Below, in pieces: positions 19,839-29,286 of a DNA stretch of 64,000 bases. A program made the position numbers and the translations under genes. The DNA lies in assembly GCF_003719195.1 (NCBI RefSeq), contig NZ_CP024996.1:1674001-1738000 (forward strand), written 5' to 3'. Each line of letters starts with the position of its first letter. Position 1 is the stretch's first letter. The notes under the pieces were generated by a model. It was not told the DNA's origin. It did not search any database and saw nothing but the letters and a program-made list of their open reading frames with translations. Source of the DNA: Herbaspirillum rubrisubalbicans. GTDB taxonomy: Bacteria > Pseudomonadota > Gammaproteobacteria > Burkholderiales > Burkholderiaceae_D.

Positions 19839-20803
19839 CTCGCTTATTGCCCCGCAGCGCCGCCCGGCAACTGGCCGGCGCACTCGGCCAGCGCTTGCTG
19901 CAAGCCAGCCTGGTGGCGCTGCTGGTGGGCACGCTGTGCTTTTTCATGACGCGCCTGCTGCCCGGCGACATGGCCTACCGCATTGCCGCCGGGCGCTACG
20001 GCTATGACATGGTCACCACCGAAGCGGCCCTGGCGGTGCGCGCTGAACTGGGCCTGGACCAGCCCTGGTTCATGGCGCTGGGCCAATGGTGGAGCCGGCT
20101 CTTGCATCTGGACCTGGGGACTTCGCAAGTGACCGCCTTGCCGGTGCTAGTGGAGATCGCTCATCAACTGGGGCCGACCCTGAGACTGTCGCTGCTGGCG
20201 CTGGCCTTGTCGCTGCTGTTCGGGCCGACCCTGGGCATCCTGGCCGGCCTGAACCCCGGTGGCTGGCTGGACCGGTCCACGCTGGCGCTATCGGTGCTGT
20301 TGCGGGCCTTGCCATCCTTCCTGCTGGGGCTGATCCTGGTGTTGCTGTTTTCGGTACAACTGGGGGCCTTGCCGGCGGCCGGTCACGTGGACCATGGCGG
20401 CATCCTGTTGCCGGCGTTGACGCTGGCGCTGGGCCTGGCTGCAGTGTCCTGCCGGGTGGCGCGCGATGCCATGGTGCAGGTGCGCGCTTCCGAATATTTC
20501 GCCTTCGCCCTGACCAAGGGCTTGAGCCCCGCGCAAGCCCTGGCGCGCCACGGCGTGCGCAATGTCGCTGCGCCCGTGGTCGCTTATCTCGGCGTGCAAC
20601 TGGTGATGCTGGTCGAAGGCGTGGTGCTGGTGGAAACCATCTTCGCCTGGCCCGGCATCGGCCACGCCCTGGTACACGCCATCTTCGGGCGCGACGTGCC
20701 GATGATCCAGGGCACGGCCCTGGTGCTGGGGCTGATGTTCGTTCTCTTCAATGCGCTGGTCGATACCACCTGCGCCTTCCTTGATCCACGCGGCCGACCA
20801 TGA
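19829..20803 (+). CDS. ABC importer permease, DppB/NikB type
   Basis: Inner-membrane permease of 324 residues with an N-terminal helix, a periplasmic segment containing LGLDQPWFMALGQWW, and five further helices. The conserved DppB-type region SEYFAFALTKGLSPAQAL with EGVVLVETIFAWPGIG near the C-terminus includes the EAA coupling loop. Its start lies inside the end of the binding-protein gene and its stop overlaps the next permease start by 4 bases, so the importer genes are translationally coupled. Confidence 0.92.
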   Translation: MDLTRLLPRSAARQLAGALGQRLLQASLVALLVGTLCFFMTRLLPGDMAYRIAAGRYGYDMVTTEAALAVRAELGLDQPWFMALGQWWSRLLHLDLGTSQVTALPVLVEIAHQLGPTLRLSLLALALSLLFGPTLGILAGLNPGGWLDRSTLALSVLLRALPSFLLGLILVLLFSVQLGALPAAGHVDHGGILLPALTLALGLAAVSCRVARDAMVQVRASEYFAFALTKGLSPAQALARHGVRNVAAPVVAYLGVQLVMLVEGVVLVETIFAWPGIGHALVHAIFGRDVPMIQGTALVLGLMFVLFNALVDTTCAFLDPRGRP

Positions 20804-21630
20804 GCTTTGCCACTTCCGATTTCCTGGTCGAGACCCGACCGCGCCGTGTCACGCCGGGCCAGTGGGTGGGCCTGTTGCTGCTGTTGATGATCGTCCTGTT
20901 TGCCTGGCTGGGGCCGCTGCTCATCGAGGTCGATCCGGCCGGTCAGCAACTCTCACGCTTTCTGGAAACGCCCAGCCTGGCGCATCCGCTGGGGTACGAC
21001 CAGTTGGGGCGCAGCATGTTGGCGCGGCTGGCGCATGGCACGCGACTATCCTTGTCGCTGGCACTGGTGAGCGTGTTGTCGGCGGCCATTCCCGGCATCG
21101 TGATCGGTTTGCTGGCAGCCTGGTGCGGTGGCTGGGTCGAGCGCGTGCTGGCGGCGCTGGCCGATGCCGTGCTGGCCTTGCCGGGCCTGCTGCTGGTGCT
21201 GTTGCTGGCAGCCTTTGCGCCGGGCGGCTTCTGGCCGCTGTACGTGGGCATCTCGTTGGCCTTGTGGGTGGAATATTTCCGCGTGGTGCGCGCGGCCAGC
21301 CGCATCCTGCTGGCCAGTGCGCCGGTGGAAGCCTCACGCTTGCTGGGCTTCGGCCCGGGCTACATCGTGCGGCGTCACCTGATGCCGGCGCTGCTGCCGC
21401 GCCTGTTCACCCTGATGCGTTTCGGTCTGGCCGGTGCGGTGCTGGCGATGTCGGCGCTGGGCTTTGTCGGGGTCGGCCTGCAACCGCCCACGCCGGAGCT
21501 GGGGGTGATGATGATCGAACTCTTGCCCTATTACCGCGAGGCTCCGTGGTTGGTGGGCTCGCCGGTGCTGGTGCTGTTCCTGACCTTGCTGGCCTTGTTG
21601 CTGCTGTCGCCGCAGAAGGAAAATGCATGA
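20800..21630 (+). CDS. ABC importer permease, DppC/NikC type
   Basis: Second permease, 276 residues, of the DppC/NikC family. It shows the N-terminal helix, the LGYDQLGRSMLARLAHGTRL motif that precedes the permease core in this family, the EAA-loop region EASRLLGFGPGYIVRRHLMP, and GFVGVGLQPPTPELGVMM at the end. It is coupled by 4-base overlaps (ATGA) to the genes on both sides. It forms the heterodimeric pore with the preceding permease. Confidence 0.92.
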   Translation: MSFATSDFLVETRPRRVTPGQWVGLLLLLMIVLFAWLGPLLIEVDPAGQQLSRFLETPSLAHPLGYDQLGRSMLARLAHGTRLSLSLALVSVLSAAIPGIVIGLLAAWCGGWVERVLAALADAVLALPGLLLVLLLAAFAPGGFWPLYVGISLALWVEYFRVVRAASRILLASAPVEASRLLGFGPGYIVRRHLMPALLPRLFTLMRFGLAGAVLAMSALGFVGVGLQPPTPELGVMMIELLPYYREAPWLVGSPVLVLFLTLLALLLLSPQKENA

Positions 21631-23078
21631 ACGCGCGCGCAGCTATCCCTGCCCTGCAGGTCGAGCACTTGACCGTGTTCCATGGCCAACAGGCCCTGGT
21701 CCAGGATATTGACTTCGCCATTCCCGCCGGTGGCGTATTGACCTTGCTGGGCGAGAGCGGCTCGGGCAAGTCGCTGCTGGCCCAGGCCATCATGGGAAAC
21801 CTGCCGGCCAGCCTGCGTTGCAGCGGCAGCATCGTCATCGACGGTGAACGCAGCGATGCCGCCGATGCCGCCAGTCGTCAGTGTGGCTGGGGCCGGCGTA
21901 TCGCGCTATTGCCGCAGGAACCCTGGCTGGCGCTGGACCCGACCATGACGGTGGCGCGCCAGATTGCCGAGACTTTCGAACTGGTCAGCCGGCCTGCACC
22001 CGATAGCCAGAACGACAGCTTGCGCGCCGCGCGTAGCCAGGCCACTACGCTGGCCCGACAGGCGCTGGCCAGCCTGGGGCTGCAGCAAGCGGGGGACAAG
22101 TATCCCTTCATGATCTCGGGTGGCATGGCCCAGCGCGTGGCTTTCCTCGCCACCCACGCCGCCGGTGCGCCCTTGCTCATCATCGATGAACCGACCAAGG
22201 GCCTGGATGCGGATCGCCGCGGCGAGGTGCTGGCGCTGCTACAGGCGGCGCGCCAACAGGGCATGAGTCTGCTGTGCATCACCCACGATGTGTGGCTGGC
22301 GCGGGCATTGGGTGGGCAACTGGCGGTGATGCTGGAGGGGCGGATGGTGGAACAGGGGCCGGCGCAGGAACTGCTGGCCGCACCCCGGCATGACTATACC
22401 CGCCGCCTGCTGGCGGCCGATCCGGCGTGCTGGCCGGTGTCGGCCCACGCGGGGCTGCGTAGTGGGGGTGAGGTGATTGTTGAGGTTGAGCAGGTGGCCA
22501 AGGCTTTCGGTCAGCAGCAACTGTTCAGCGGTATCAGCACGCGCATCCATGCCGGTGAAATCGTCGCCATCAGCGGCCCCAGCGGCGCTGGCAAGACTAG
22601 CTTGGGCAACATCGTGCTGGGATTGTTGCAGCCGGATGGCGGGCAGGTCAGGCGAGCTGCGGGATTGCCGCGCACTGCCTTCCAGAAGATCTACCAGGAT
22701 CCAGCGGCGGCCTTTGCGCCCAGTGTGCGCCTGCGTCAGTCGCTCACTGATCTGGTCCGTTTGCATCAACTGGACTGGTACTGTCTGGAAAGCTTACTGG
22801 AACGTATGCGGGTCGCTCCCGCTCTGTTGGATCGCCTGCCGCGTCAAGTGTCCGGTGGCGAGCTGCAGCGCATTGCGCTGGCGCGCGTGCTGCTCATGCG
22901 CCCGGCCCTGATCTTTGCCGATGAACCGACCTCGCGCCTGGACCCGCTGACCCAGCAGGACGTCATCGCGCTGCTGGTGGAGCAGGCCCGGGCGGTGGGC
23001 AGTGCGGTGCTGCTGGTGACGCATGATGCGCATATCGTGCAGTGCGTGGCGGATCGGCAGTTGCCGTTGGGGAACTAG
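21627..23078 (+). CDS. Fused dual ABC ATPase (DppD-DppF type)
   Basis: Energy-coupling ATPase of 483 residues that contains two full nucleotide-binding domains in one chain, replacing the separate DppD and DppF subunits. Domain 1 has Walker A GESGSGKS, signature ISGGMAQR and Walker B LLIIDEPT. Domain 2 (from about residue 280) has GPSGAGKT, VSGGELQR and LIFADEPT. Domain 1 signature is slightly atypical (GGMAQ rather than GGxxQ with R before it). It overlaps the permease gene by 4 bases (ATGA) and ends the TonB-receptor/ABC operon. Its stop is 28 bases from the convergent 114-residue gene. Confidence 0.92.
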   Translation: MNARAAIPALQVEHLTVFHGQQALVQDIDFAIPAGGVLTLLGESGSGKSLLAQAIMGNLPASLRCSGSIVIDGERSDAADAASRQCGWGRRIALLPQEPWLALDPTMTVARQIAETFELVSRPAPDSQNDSLRAARSQATTLARQALASLGLQQAGDKYPFMISGGMAQRVAFLATHAAGAPLLIIDEPTKGLDADRRGEVLALLQAARQQGMSLLCITHDVWLARALGGQLAVMLEGRMVEQGPAQELLAAPRHDYTRRLLAADPACWPVSAHAGLRSGGEVIVEVEQVAKAFGQQQLFSGISTRIHAGEIVAISGPSGAGKTSLGNIVLGLLQPDGGQVRRAAGLPRTAFQKIYQDPAAAFAPSVRLRQSLTDLVRLHQLDWYCLESLLERMRVAPALLDRLPRQVSGGELQRIALARVLLMRPALIFADEPTSRLDPLTQQDVIALLVEQARAVGSAVLLVTHDAHIVQCVADRQLPLGN

Positions 23079-23105
23079 CCGCACGGCGTGGGAGGGGATC
23101 CGGGA

Positions 23106-23450
23106 TCAGTCGGCTTTATCCAATGGGGCATGTGCGAGCTCGGTACTGAGCAGCACGCAGGTCCATTTGCCCTGGGCCGAAGTCGCTCCATCGGGCAAGA
23201 CCATGTAGGACATGCTCTGCAAGCCGCAATACTGTTCCAGGTATTGGCGGGCGTGGGCCATGCGCGCGCGCAGTTGGGCGATGCTGTTTTCTCCGCCGTG
23301 CTGTACCGGCAGGAATTCGTAGATCACTTCGGGATGCAGGAATTCGGTCAGGTGTGCAATCACCTGTTCGGTGTCGGGGGAGTCCGCCGTGAACTCATGG
23401 TGGGCCGCAGTATCTTCTTCGCGTAGCTGGTAGCGAATCAGGCAGCGCAT
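23106..23450 (-). CDS. Small protein of unknown function coupled to a diguanylate cyclase
   Basis: A 114-residue soluble protein that I do not recognise. It has no signal peptide or membrane segment, is rich in charged residues and His near the N-terminus, and has predicted alternating helix and strand. The start is 3 bases after the stop of the GGDEF gene with a GAGGTGAG ribosome site inside that gene's end, so the two are very likely co-translated. That pairing suggests a role connected to the cyclase, but nothing in the sequence proves it. Confidence 0.7.
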   Translation of the reverse strand: MRCLIRYQLREEDTAAHHEFTADSPDTEQVIAHLTEFLHPEVIYEFLPVQHGGENSIAQLRARMAHARQYLEQYCGLQSMSYMVLPDGATSAQGKWTCVLLSTELAHAPLDKAD

Positions 23451-23453
23451 GGC

Positions 23454-25013
23454 TCACCTCAGGCCAGAGTAATCGGAGATGACCGCCAGCCGCGGATAGT
23501 CGTGCTGAATGGCACGGTCGCGCCCTTGTTCCTTGGCCCGGTAGAGGGCGGCGTCGGCGATGTCGATCAGTTCGCGTGCCTCCACGTGCGCGCCCTTGCC
23601 GCTGGCCAGGCTGGCTGCTCCCACGCTGATGGTGACATGGCCCATCGGACTGCCTTCATGCGGGATGTCCAGCGTGCGCACGGCCTGCACCAGGCGACTG
23701 GCGATGGCCGCGGCGCTGGCGGCGTTGCAGTTTGGCAGGATCAGGGCGAACTCCTCGCCGCCATAGCGCGCCACGATGTCGCCTTGGCGCCGGGCCACGC
23801 TGCCCAGCGCAGTGGCCACCTTTTTGAGGCAGACATCGCCGGCCGCATGACCGTAGGTGTCGTTGTAGCGCTTGAAGTGGTCCACGTCCACCATGATCAG
23901 CGAAAGCGATTCGCCGGAGCGGTTCAGGCGTGCTAGTTCGGCTGTCAGCGCCAGGTCGAAGTAGCGGCGATTGAAAACATCGGTCAGACCATCCTTCTGC
24001 GATTGCGCCTCCAGCGTGCGGTACAGCCGTTCCAGCTCGGTACGCGCGGCGATCGCTTCGAGCTCGGCGGTTTCACGCCTGGCCACCTGGGCCACCAGGC
24101 GGTTGCCGCCATACCCGATGATGATCAACAGCAGCAGTACCACGATGCTGCGGATCCAGAGACGGCGCGTCCAGTCTTCCAGGATATCGTCCTTGGCCAG
24201 CGCCACCGCCACGAAGGTCGGATATAGCTTGCAGCGCTGGAAGCTGGTCACGCGCACGATATCGTCGCGCGGCGAGCGCATTTCGAAGGAACCGTGCTCG
24301 GACTTGCCCAGGTATTGCGTCATCAGCGTCGATTTGGAAATGTCCAATCCGATGGAATAGCTCAACAACGGTTGCCGGAAGATCACGGTTCCTTCATTGA
24401 GCCCGAACAGGATGGCGCCGTTGCGACCGATGGCGAACTGTTCGTAGTAACGCTGGAAGTGCGACAGGTCGATATCGGCCACCACCACGCCGGCAAAGCT
24501 GCCATCGATGTGATTGATGCGCCGGCTCATGGTGGCCACCCATTGGCCGCTGACGCGGCTGCGCATGGGTTTGCCGATGTAGGCGCGGTTGGTGCGCACG
24601 CGCTGGTGATGCAGGAAATAGTCGTCCTGGATGTAGCGATGTTCCAGGTTGGACTGGGAACTGCTGATGGCCAGCCCGGTTTCATCGTAGACCGTCAGCA
24701 TGGCCAACTGCGGCAGGGCCGCCACCGAACTCACCATGAAGTCGTGCGTGCGCTGGCGACCAGCCGCGCCGGCATCATCGTACTGCAGGTGCTCCTGCAC
24801 GCCCTGCAGCACCACGTCGATTTCCTTGAAGCTCTGGTCGGCTTGCTGCACCAGGGCCAGCGCCATGTTGGAGGCCTCACGCGCAGATTCGTCGATCACC
24901 ACTTCATAGGCGCGCCAGGCCGACCATGCTTCCAGCAACGCGATGATGAGACAGACCACGATCACGAACAGCCTGGCTGTCCTGGATGCGCGCTGGATCT
25001 GATGTTCTGGCAT
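23454..25013 (-). CDS. Membrane diguanylate cyclase with dCache-like sensor
   Basis: A 519-residue c-di-GMP synthase. An N-terminal helix (about 12-32) precedes a periplasmic Cache/PDC-type sensor (about 40-275) with the typical pieces GKPMRSRVSGQWVATMSRR and GVVVADIDLSHFQRYY. A second helix (about 285-305) leads through a short coiled coil to the GGDEF domain. The active site is GGEEF at about 417-421, and the RxxD inhibitory site (RQGD, about 408-411) lies the expected five residues earlier, so product feedback should operate. It probably senses a small periplasmic ligand. The 114-residue gene follows directly. Confidence 0.93.
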   Translation of the reverse strand: MPEHQIQRASRTARLFVIVVCLIIALLEAWSAWRAYEVVIDESAREASNMALALVQQADQSFKEIDVVLQGVQEHLQYDDAGAAGRQRTHDFMVSSVAALPQLAMLTVYDETGLAISSSQSNLEHRYIQDDYFLHHQRVRTNRAYIGKPMRSRVSGQWVATMSRRINHIDGSFAGVVVADIDLSHFQRYYEQFAIGRNGAILFGLNEGTVIFRQPLLSYSIGLDISKSTLMTQYLGKSEHGSFEMRSPRDDIVRVTSFQRCKLYPTFVAVALAKDDILEDWTRRLWIRSIVVLLLLIIIGYGGNRLVAQVARRETAELEAIAARTELERLYRTLEAQSQKDGLTDVFNRRYFDLALTAELARLNRSGESLSLIMVDVDHFKRYNDTYGHAAGDVCLKKVATALGSVARRQGDIVARYGGEEFALILPNCNAASAAAIASRLVQAVRTLDIPHEGSPMGHVTISVGAASLASGKGAHVEARELIDIADAALYRAKEQGRDRAIQHDYPRLAVISDYSGLR

Positions 25014-25158
25014 GTTGCTTTCCCCCGAAACGGCTTTTCCCCGCTGCCATTGTTGTGGAGCGTGTTGAGCGCGTCCATCGGGGATTACCTGAACTTGCAG
25101 GAAGATTAACAGATTCTGTTGGTTCGGGGACGGGCTTTACCTGCCGAATTGCCTCGAC

Positions 25159-25187
25159 AGCCGCCTGCGCTCTGGTCGCAGGCGGCT
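25159..25187. other. Stem-loop between tamB and the cyclase gene
   Basis: An 11-bp perfect inverted repeat (AGCCGCCTGCG with its complement) around a 7-base loop, 22 bases downstream of the tamB stop on the minus strand. No T-run follows on either strand, so it may be a transcript-end stabiliser or a Rho-assisted terminator. Confidence 0.45.
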
Positions 25188-25209
25188 CGCCTTGCTCATG
25201 GGCATTTTT

Positions 25210-28200
25210 TCAGTCGTAACGCTGGCTGAACAGGATATTCAAGCCATTGACGGTACCGGCGCGCGCCACCACCGACCAGCGCCGCGAGATCTGCCAGGTG
25301 GCCTTGGCGATGCTGGCCGCACCTTGCAGGCTCTGTTCGTAGCCCAGCGTGATCTTCTGGGTGATGGCCTTGCCCAGGTTGACCACCTGGTCGTCGGTCA
25401 GGCCCGAATCGCTGGAACCGATGCTGAACTGGTCCAGGCCGATATCCTTGGTAATGCGCTTGCCGGCCATGTTGCCCACCAGCGCCAGTGCCTGGCTGCT
25501 GGCGGTACGCTGGCCGATGTTGGAGCTGTCGCTGCCGTGGCCGAACATCATCCAGGAGAGTTTTTCATCGTCCGGTACATTGGGCTCCGAGACCAGTTGC
25601 ACGCGAGGCTGGTTGACATTGCCGGTGACCGAGACCCCGGCGTCCACGTCCTGGTTGCGGCGCATGGCCAGGATGTTGAGGTTGGGGTTGGACAGCGGGC
25701 CGGTGAAGTTGATGATGCCGCGCTCGATGTTGAGCTTGGTACCAAAAGCTTCATAACTTCCCTCGGCGACGTTGATGGTGCCGGTGGCGCGCAGCGGCGA
25801 GAGCGGTTCGCTACGAACGTTCATATCGCCGCGCAAAAGCAGGTCGGCGCCGCTGCCACGGAAGCGGAAGTCATTGCCCAGGTCGATGGCCAGGTTGATG
25901 ATCGGGGCGAACTTGCTGGCCGGCTTTTCAGTGGCCGCTTCCAGTTTCTGTTGCGAGGAGGCCGCTGCCCCGACGCGGTTCTTGCCGCTGCGGCTGATGA
26001 TGACCACGTCGTCACCCAGCTTGGGGGCGCTGCTCTTGGGCAGGTCGAACAGGGCGCGATCCACGGTGAACTTGCCATCGACTCGCAACTGTTCGTTGAC
26101 GTTGCTGATCTTGCCTTCGCCGGAGAGCATCAGGCGCCGGTCCGGGCTGGCAAACAGTTCCAGGTGGTCGGCGGTGAGGCTGGCGTTGAGGTCGGGATTG
26201 TCCGCGCCCAGTTGGATCTTGCCGCCAGCGCGCAGGGTACCGCTGCCGCCGTGGAATTCGATCTGGCGCAGATCGATGACATTGCTGTCCATGACGATGC
26301 GCACGATGCCATCCTTCAACTGGATGCCCTGGTCGAACTCGGTCACGGCCAGGTTGTCGCCGTTGATGGCGCCGGACAGCTTGGGTTGCTCCAGCGTACC
26401 TGCCGCATTGAGGTTGGCCGCCAGCTTGCCGTCGAGGTTCACCTGCGGGCCGATCAGGTCGCCCATGCGCTTGACCTGAGGGATGTCGAGCTTGGCGCTC
26501 AGGTTCAGCGGCGAGGCCGCATCCAGGGCCAGCACCTGGTCGACACGCTGCAGGCCGATCTCGCCATCCAGCTCCAGCGTGCCGACGCGCGCGGCGTTGA
26601 CGCGGCCCGATACGCGCATCTGCTCGCCCTGGAACTGGCTGCGCAGTTGCAGTTCAGATAGGCCCAGGGTGGCCTCGCCGGTGCTGGTGGTTACCCGCAC
26701 GTCACCGGATTTGCGGGCGATCTGCAGGTAGCCACTGGCGGTCTCGGCCAGGGTGAAGTCCCAGTCGCTGTCGAGCACCAGATCGGTCTTGACCGGCGGC
26801 GGGGTGCCGGTCAGTTGCTGGACCAGTTCCAGGATCCGTCCAACGTCCAGCGCCTTGACCTGGCCGGCCGAGGCCAGCCGGCCCTGGTGATAGGAAAGAC
26901 GCTTCAACTCCAATGCGGTACGGTCGATCTCGATGCGGGTGCTGCCGGCCTCGATGCCATCGGCCGAGGCCTCCAGCGCCAGCGGGCTGGCCATGGCGAT
27001 GCGCGGCAAGCCCTGGTTGCTGAACTGGTCCAGGCTGCCAGCCCAGCCGTAGTGGCCGCGGGTCTTTTCGGTGAGCTGGCCGTGGGCGGCCAGGTTCAGG
27101 TCCAGGCTCTGGTCCAGCAGCTTGCCCTTGGCTTGCAGGGATAGGGCGTGCTTGGCGTAGGTGCCGTCCAGCTTGATGGCCAAGTGGGCCAGTTCGGCTT
27201 GCGGGCCGCTGTAGCCGTCGCCTTCCACGTTCAACGCCAGGCGGTTGTCGGGCGAGGCCACGCCGGCGGCCAGGTTGCTGTGCAGTTCACTTTGTCCGGC
27301 CAGATGGTGAAGTTTATGCGCGCCAAAGCTCAATTGCTCGGCCTGGAAGCTGGCTAGCAGGTTGGGCCGCTGGCGCGTGCCGGCAAGGATGCCGTCCACC
27401 CGCAGCAGGCCGGACAAGCCATAGCCCAGCTTGGCCAGTTGCGGCGCATCGATCTTGAGCTTGAGCTTGTCGCTGGGGGCGCCGAAGCTGCCGTCCAGGT
27501 CCAGGGTATTGCCGGCGATCTGCAGGTGGGCGCGGCTGGGCAAGAGCCGCATGGCAACCAGGTTGAGGTCGCCGCGGCCGCTCATGGGCAGCTCGCCGTA
27601 GCTGCTGTCGTGGATGGCGAAGCCGAGCTTGAGCCTGAGTTCGGGGGAGAGCGCGCCGGCGGCGTCGAAGTCCATGTTGATGCGCGCCGCAATCGGTTTG
27701 GAGACGGGCGCGCTGCTCTTGCGTCCCTTTCTGGCGGGCGCCGCAGGCGGGGCCACGGCTTGCAGCACGGCGCTGGGATCGAAGTCCAGCAGCCGGCCCT
27801 TGAGCTCGTAATCCATGGCACCTGTGGTCTGTAGCGTACCGGTAGTTTCCAGGCGCGACTTGCCGGCCGTGAGCGAGGCTTGCCGCACTTGCACGCGGTC
27901 ATGGCCGATCATGCTGTCCACATGCAGTTTCAGGGCGCTGTCTTGCAGGGTCAGCAGGATCTGCTGGGCCTCAGGGGCCAGGTTCAGGTCTACCGGACCC
28001 GACAGCCGGGTGGGGCGTACCTGGCGATGGAGTTGGCTCAAGTCCAGGTCGCTCACGCGCAGCTTGAATTGGCCCGACAACGGTTCCTGCTTGCCGGGCT
28101 CGTTGCTGCCGGGGCGGAACTGCCCGCTGCCTTCGATGCGCGCATCGCGCAGCAGGCGGATGTCCAGGCGCGACAGGGTCTGCTGCTGCAGGTCCAGCTT

Positions 28201-29232
28201 CAGGTCGGCGCTGGCCGAGAGCAAGGGTAGCCGTTGTTCATCAAGGCGACCGGGATGGGCATTGTCGATGTCGATGCGGCCGCTTACCTGCAATGGCGCA
28301 TCGGCCGTCAAGCCGGCAGGCGGGGCCAGGTCGGCGCGCAGGTGCAGATCGGCAGCCGGCGCGGCGGCATTGAAGGCTTGCGGATTGATATGCTGCAGGT
28401 CGATCTTGGCGCGCTTCAATGGCACGCTGGCCAAGGGCGTGGCGAGGATATCGGCGCTGCCCTTGAGCCTGTCGCCGCCGGCGGTAAGGGCGATGCCCAG
28501 TTCTTGCAGCGAGCCCGACAATTGCGCGGCCAACTGGTATTGCTCCTTGAGCTGGCCATGCTGATAGGCTCCGGTCAGTTCCAGTCCGCCACCGATGGCA
28601 AAGGGGCGCTTGCCATTGAGGTGCAACAGCGCCGTGGCATCGCCATAGGGCGTGGTGAGGCTGTCCAGGACCAGGGTGTGCTGCACGCCATCGGAGTTGC
28701 CATGCAGTTTGAGACGCGACAGTTCGGTACTGGAGGTGCCTTGCGTGAGGTTCAGGCGCTCCAGGCTGATTTCCCCGATCTCCAGTGCCAGCGGAATTTC
28801 CAGCGAGGCGGGCAGGGTGCTGGGCTCGGAGGGTGAGGGTTGCTGGTTCAACTGCACCTGGCCCACACGCAGGTAGTCCAGGCGCAAGCTGCGGCGCAGC
28901 AGGGCCAGGTGCCAACGGGCGTCAATGCGATCGATATCGAGGATGCGCTTGTCATCCTGGTAGTGCAGCGCGCGCAGGCGCAAGCCATCGGCCACGGTAC
29001 CTCCCAACAACTGGCCGGAGAGCTTGCCACCGAGGGCCTTGACGGCGCCATTCCACAGCAAGCGGGCGCCGCTTTCGGTATGAGTGGCATACAGGGCGAC
29101 ACCGGCTGCGGCCAGTACCAGCACGGCCAGCGTGCCGCCGCTCCAGGCGGCAAGGCGGCGTCCATGGCGAGCAGGGCGCTGGGGCGGCTGGGCCGGTGGG
29201 GAGGCTTGCAGTTCTTGTTGCGGGTCGCTCAT
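25210..29232 (-). CDS. tamB: Translocation and assembly module inner-membrane protein TamB
   Basis: A very long (1340-residue) AsmA/TamB-type protein. One N-terminal membrane anchor (about 28-50) is followed by a long repetitive beta-taco region of hydrophobic strand repeats spanning the periplasm, and a C-terminal TamB (DUF490) domain (last roughly 350 residues) ending in FSQRYD, with the typical KITLGYEQSL and RRWSVVARAG strands. TamB works with TamA in outer-membrane protein insertion and, in recent work, in phospholipid transport to the outer membrane. The start is 54 bases after the tamA stop and the two form an operon in that order. Confidence 0.95.
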   Translation of the reverse strand: MSDPQQELQASPPAQPPQRPARHGRRLAAWSGGTLAVLVLAAAGVALYATHTESGARLLWNGAVKALGGKLSGQLLGGTVADGLRLRALHYQDDKRILDIDRIDARWHLALLRRSLRLDYLRVGQVQLNQQPSPSEPSTLPASLEIPLALEIGEISLERLNLTQGTSSTELSRLKLHGNSDGVQHTLVLDSLTTPYGDATALLHLNGKRPFAIGGGLELTGAYQHGQLKEQYQLAAQLSGSLQELGIALTAGGDRLKGSADILATPLASVPLKRAKIDLQHINPQAFNAAAPAADLHLRADLAPPAGLTADAPLQVSGRIDIDNAHPGRLDEQRLPLLSASADLKLDLQQQTLSRLDIRLLRDARIEGSGQFRPGSNEPGKQEPLSGQFKLRVSDLDLSQLHRQVRPTRLSGPVDLNLAPEAQQILLTLQDSALKLHVDSMIGHDRVQVRQASLTAGKSRLETTGTLQTTGAMDYELKGRLLDFDPSAVLQAVAPPAAPARKGRKSSAPVSKPIAARINMDFDAAGALSPELRLKLGFAIHDSSYGELPMSGRGDLNLVAMRLLPSRAHLQIAGNTLDLDGSFGAPSDKLKLKIDAPQLAKLGYGLSGLLRVDGILAGTRQRPNLLASFQAEQLSFGAHKLHHLAGQSELHSNLAAGVASPDNRLALNVEGDGYSGPQAELAHLAIKLDGTYAKHALSLQAKGKLLDQSLDLNLAAHGQLTEKTRGHYGWAGSLDQFSNQGLPRIAMASPLALEASADGIEAGSTRIEIDRTALELKRLSYHQGRLASAGQVKALDVGRILELVQQLTGTPPPVKTDLVLDSDWDFTLAETASGYLQIARKSGDVRVTTSTGEATLGLSELQLRSQFQGEQMRVSGRVNAARVGTLELDGEIGLQRVDQVLALDAASPLNLSAKLDIPQVKRMGDLIGPQVNLDGKLAANLNAAGTLEQPKLSGAINGDNLAVTEFDQGIQLKDGIVRIVMDSNVIDLRQIEFHGGSGTLRAGGKIQLGADNPDLNASLTADHLELFASPDRRLMLSGEGKISNVNEQLRVDGKFTVDRALFDLPKSSAPKLGDDVVIISRSGKNRVGAAASSQQKLEAATEKPASKFAPIINLAIDLGNDFRFRGSGADLLLRGDMNVRSEPLSPLRATGTINVAEGSYEAFGTKLNIERGIINFTGPLSNPNLNILAMRRNQDVDAGVSVTGNVNQPRVQLVSEPNVPDDEKLSWMMFGHGSDSSNIGQRTASSQALALVGNMAGKRITKDIGLDQFSIGSSDSGLTDDQVVNLGKAITQKITLGYEQSLQGAASIAKATWQISRRWSVVARAGTVNGLNILFSQRYD

Positions 29233-29286
29233 GCGTGCTTGGGCTTCGAAATCAGGTAATCGGTAGGTGCGATCCGGGCGCTGGCG

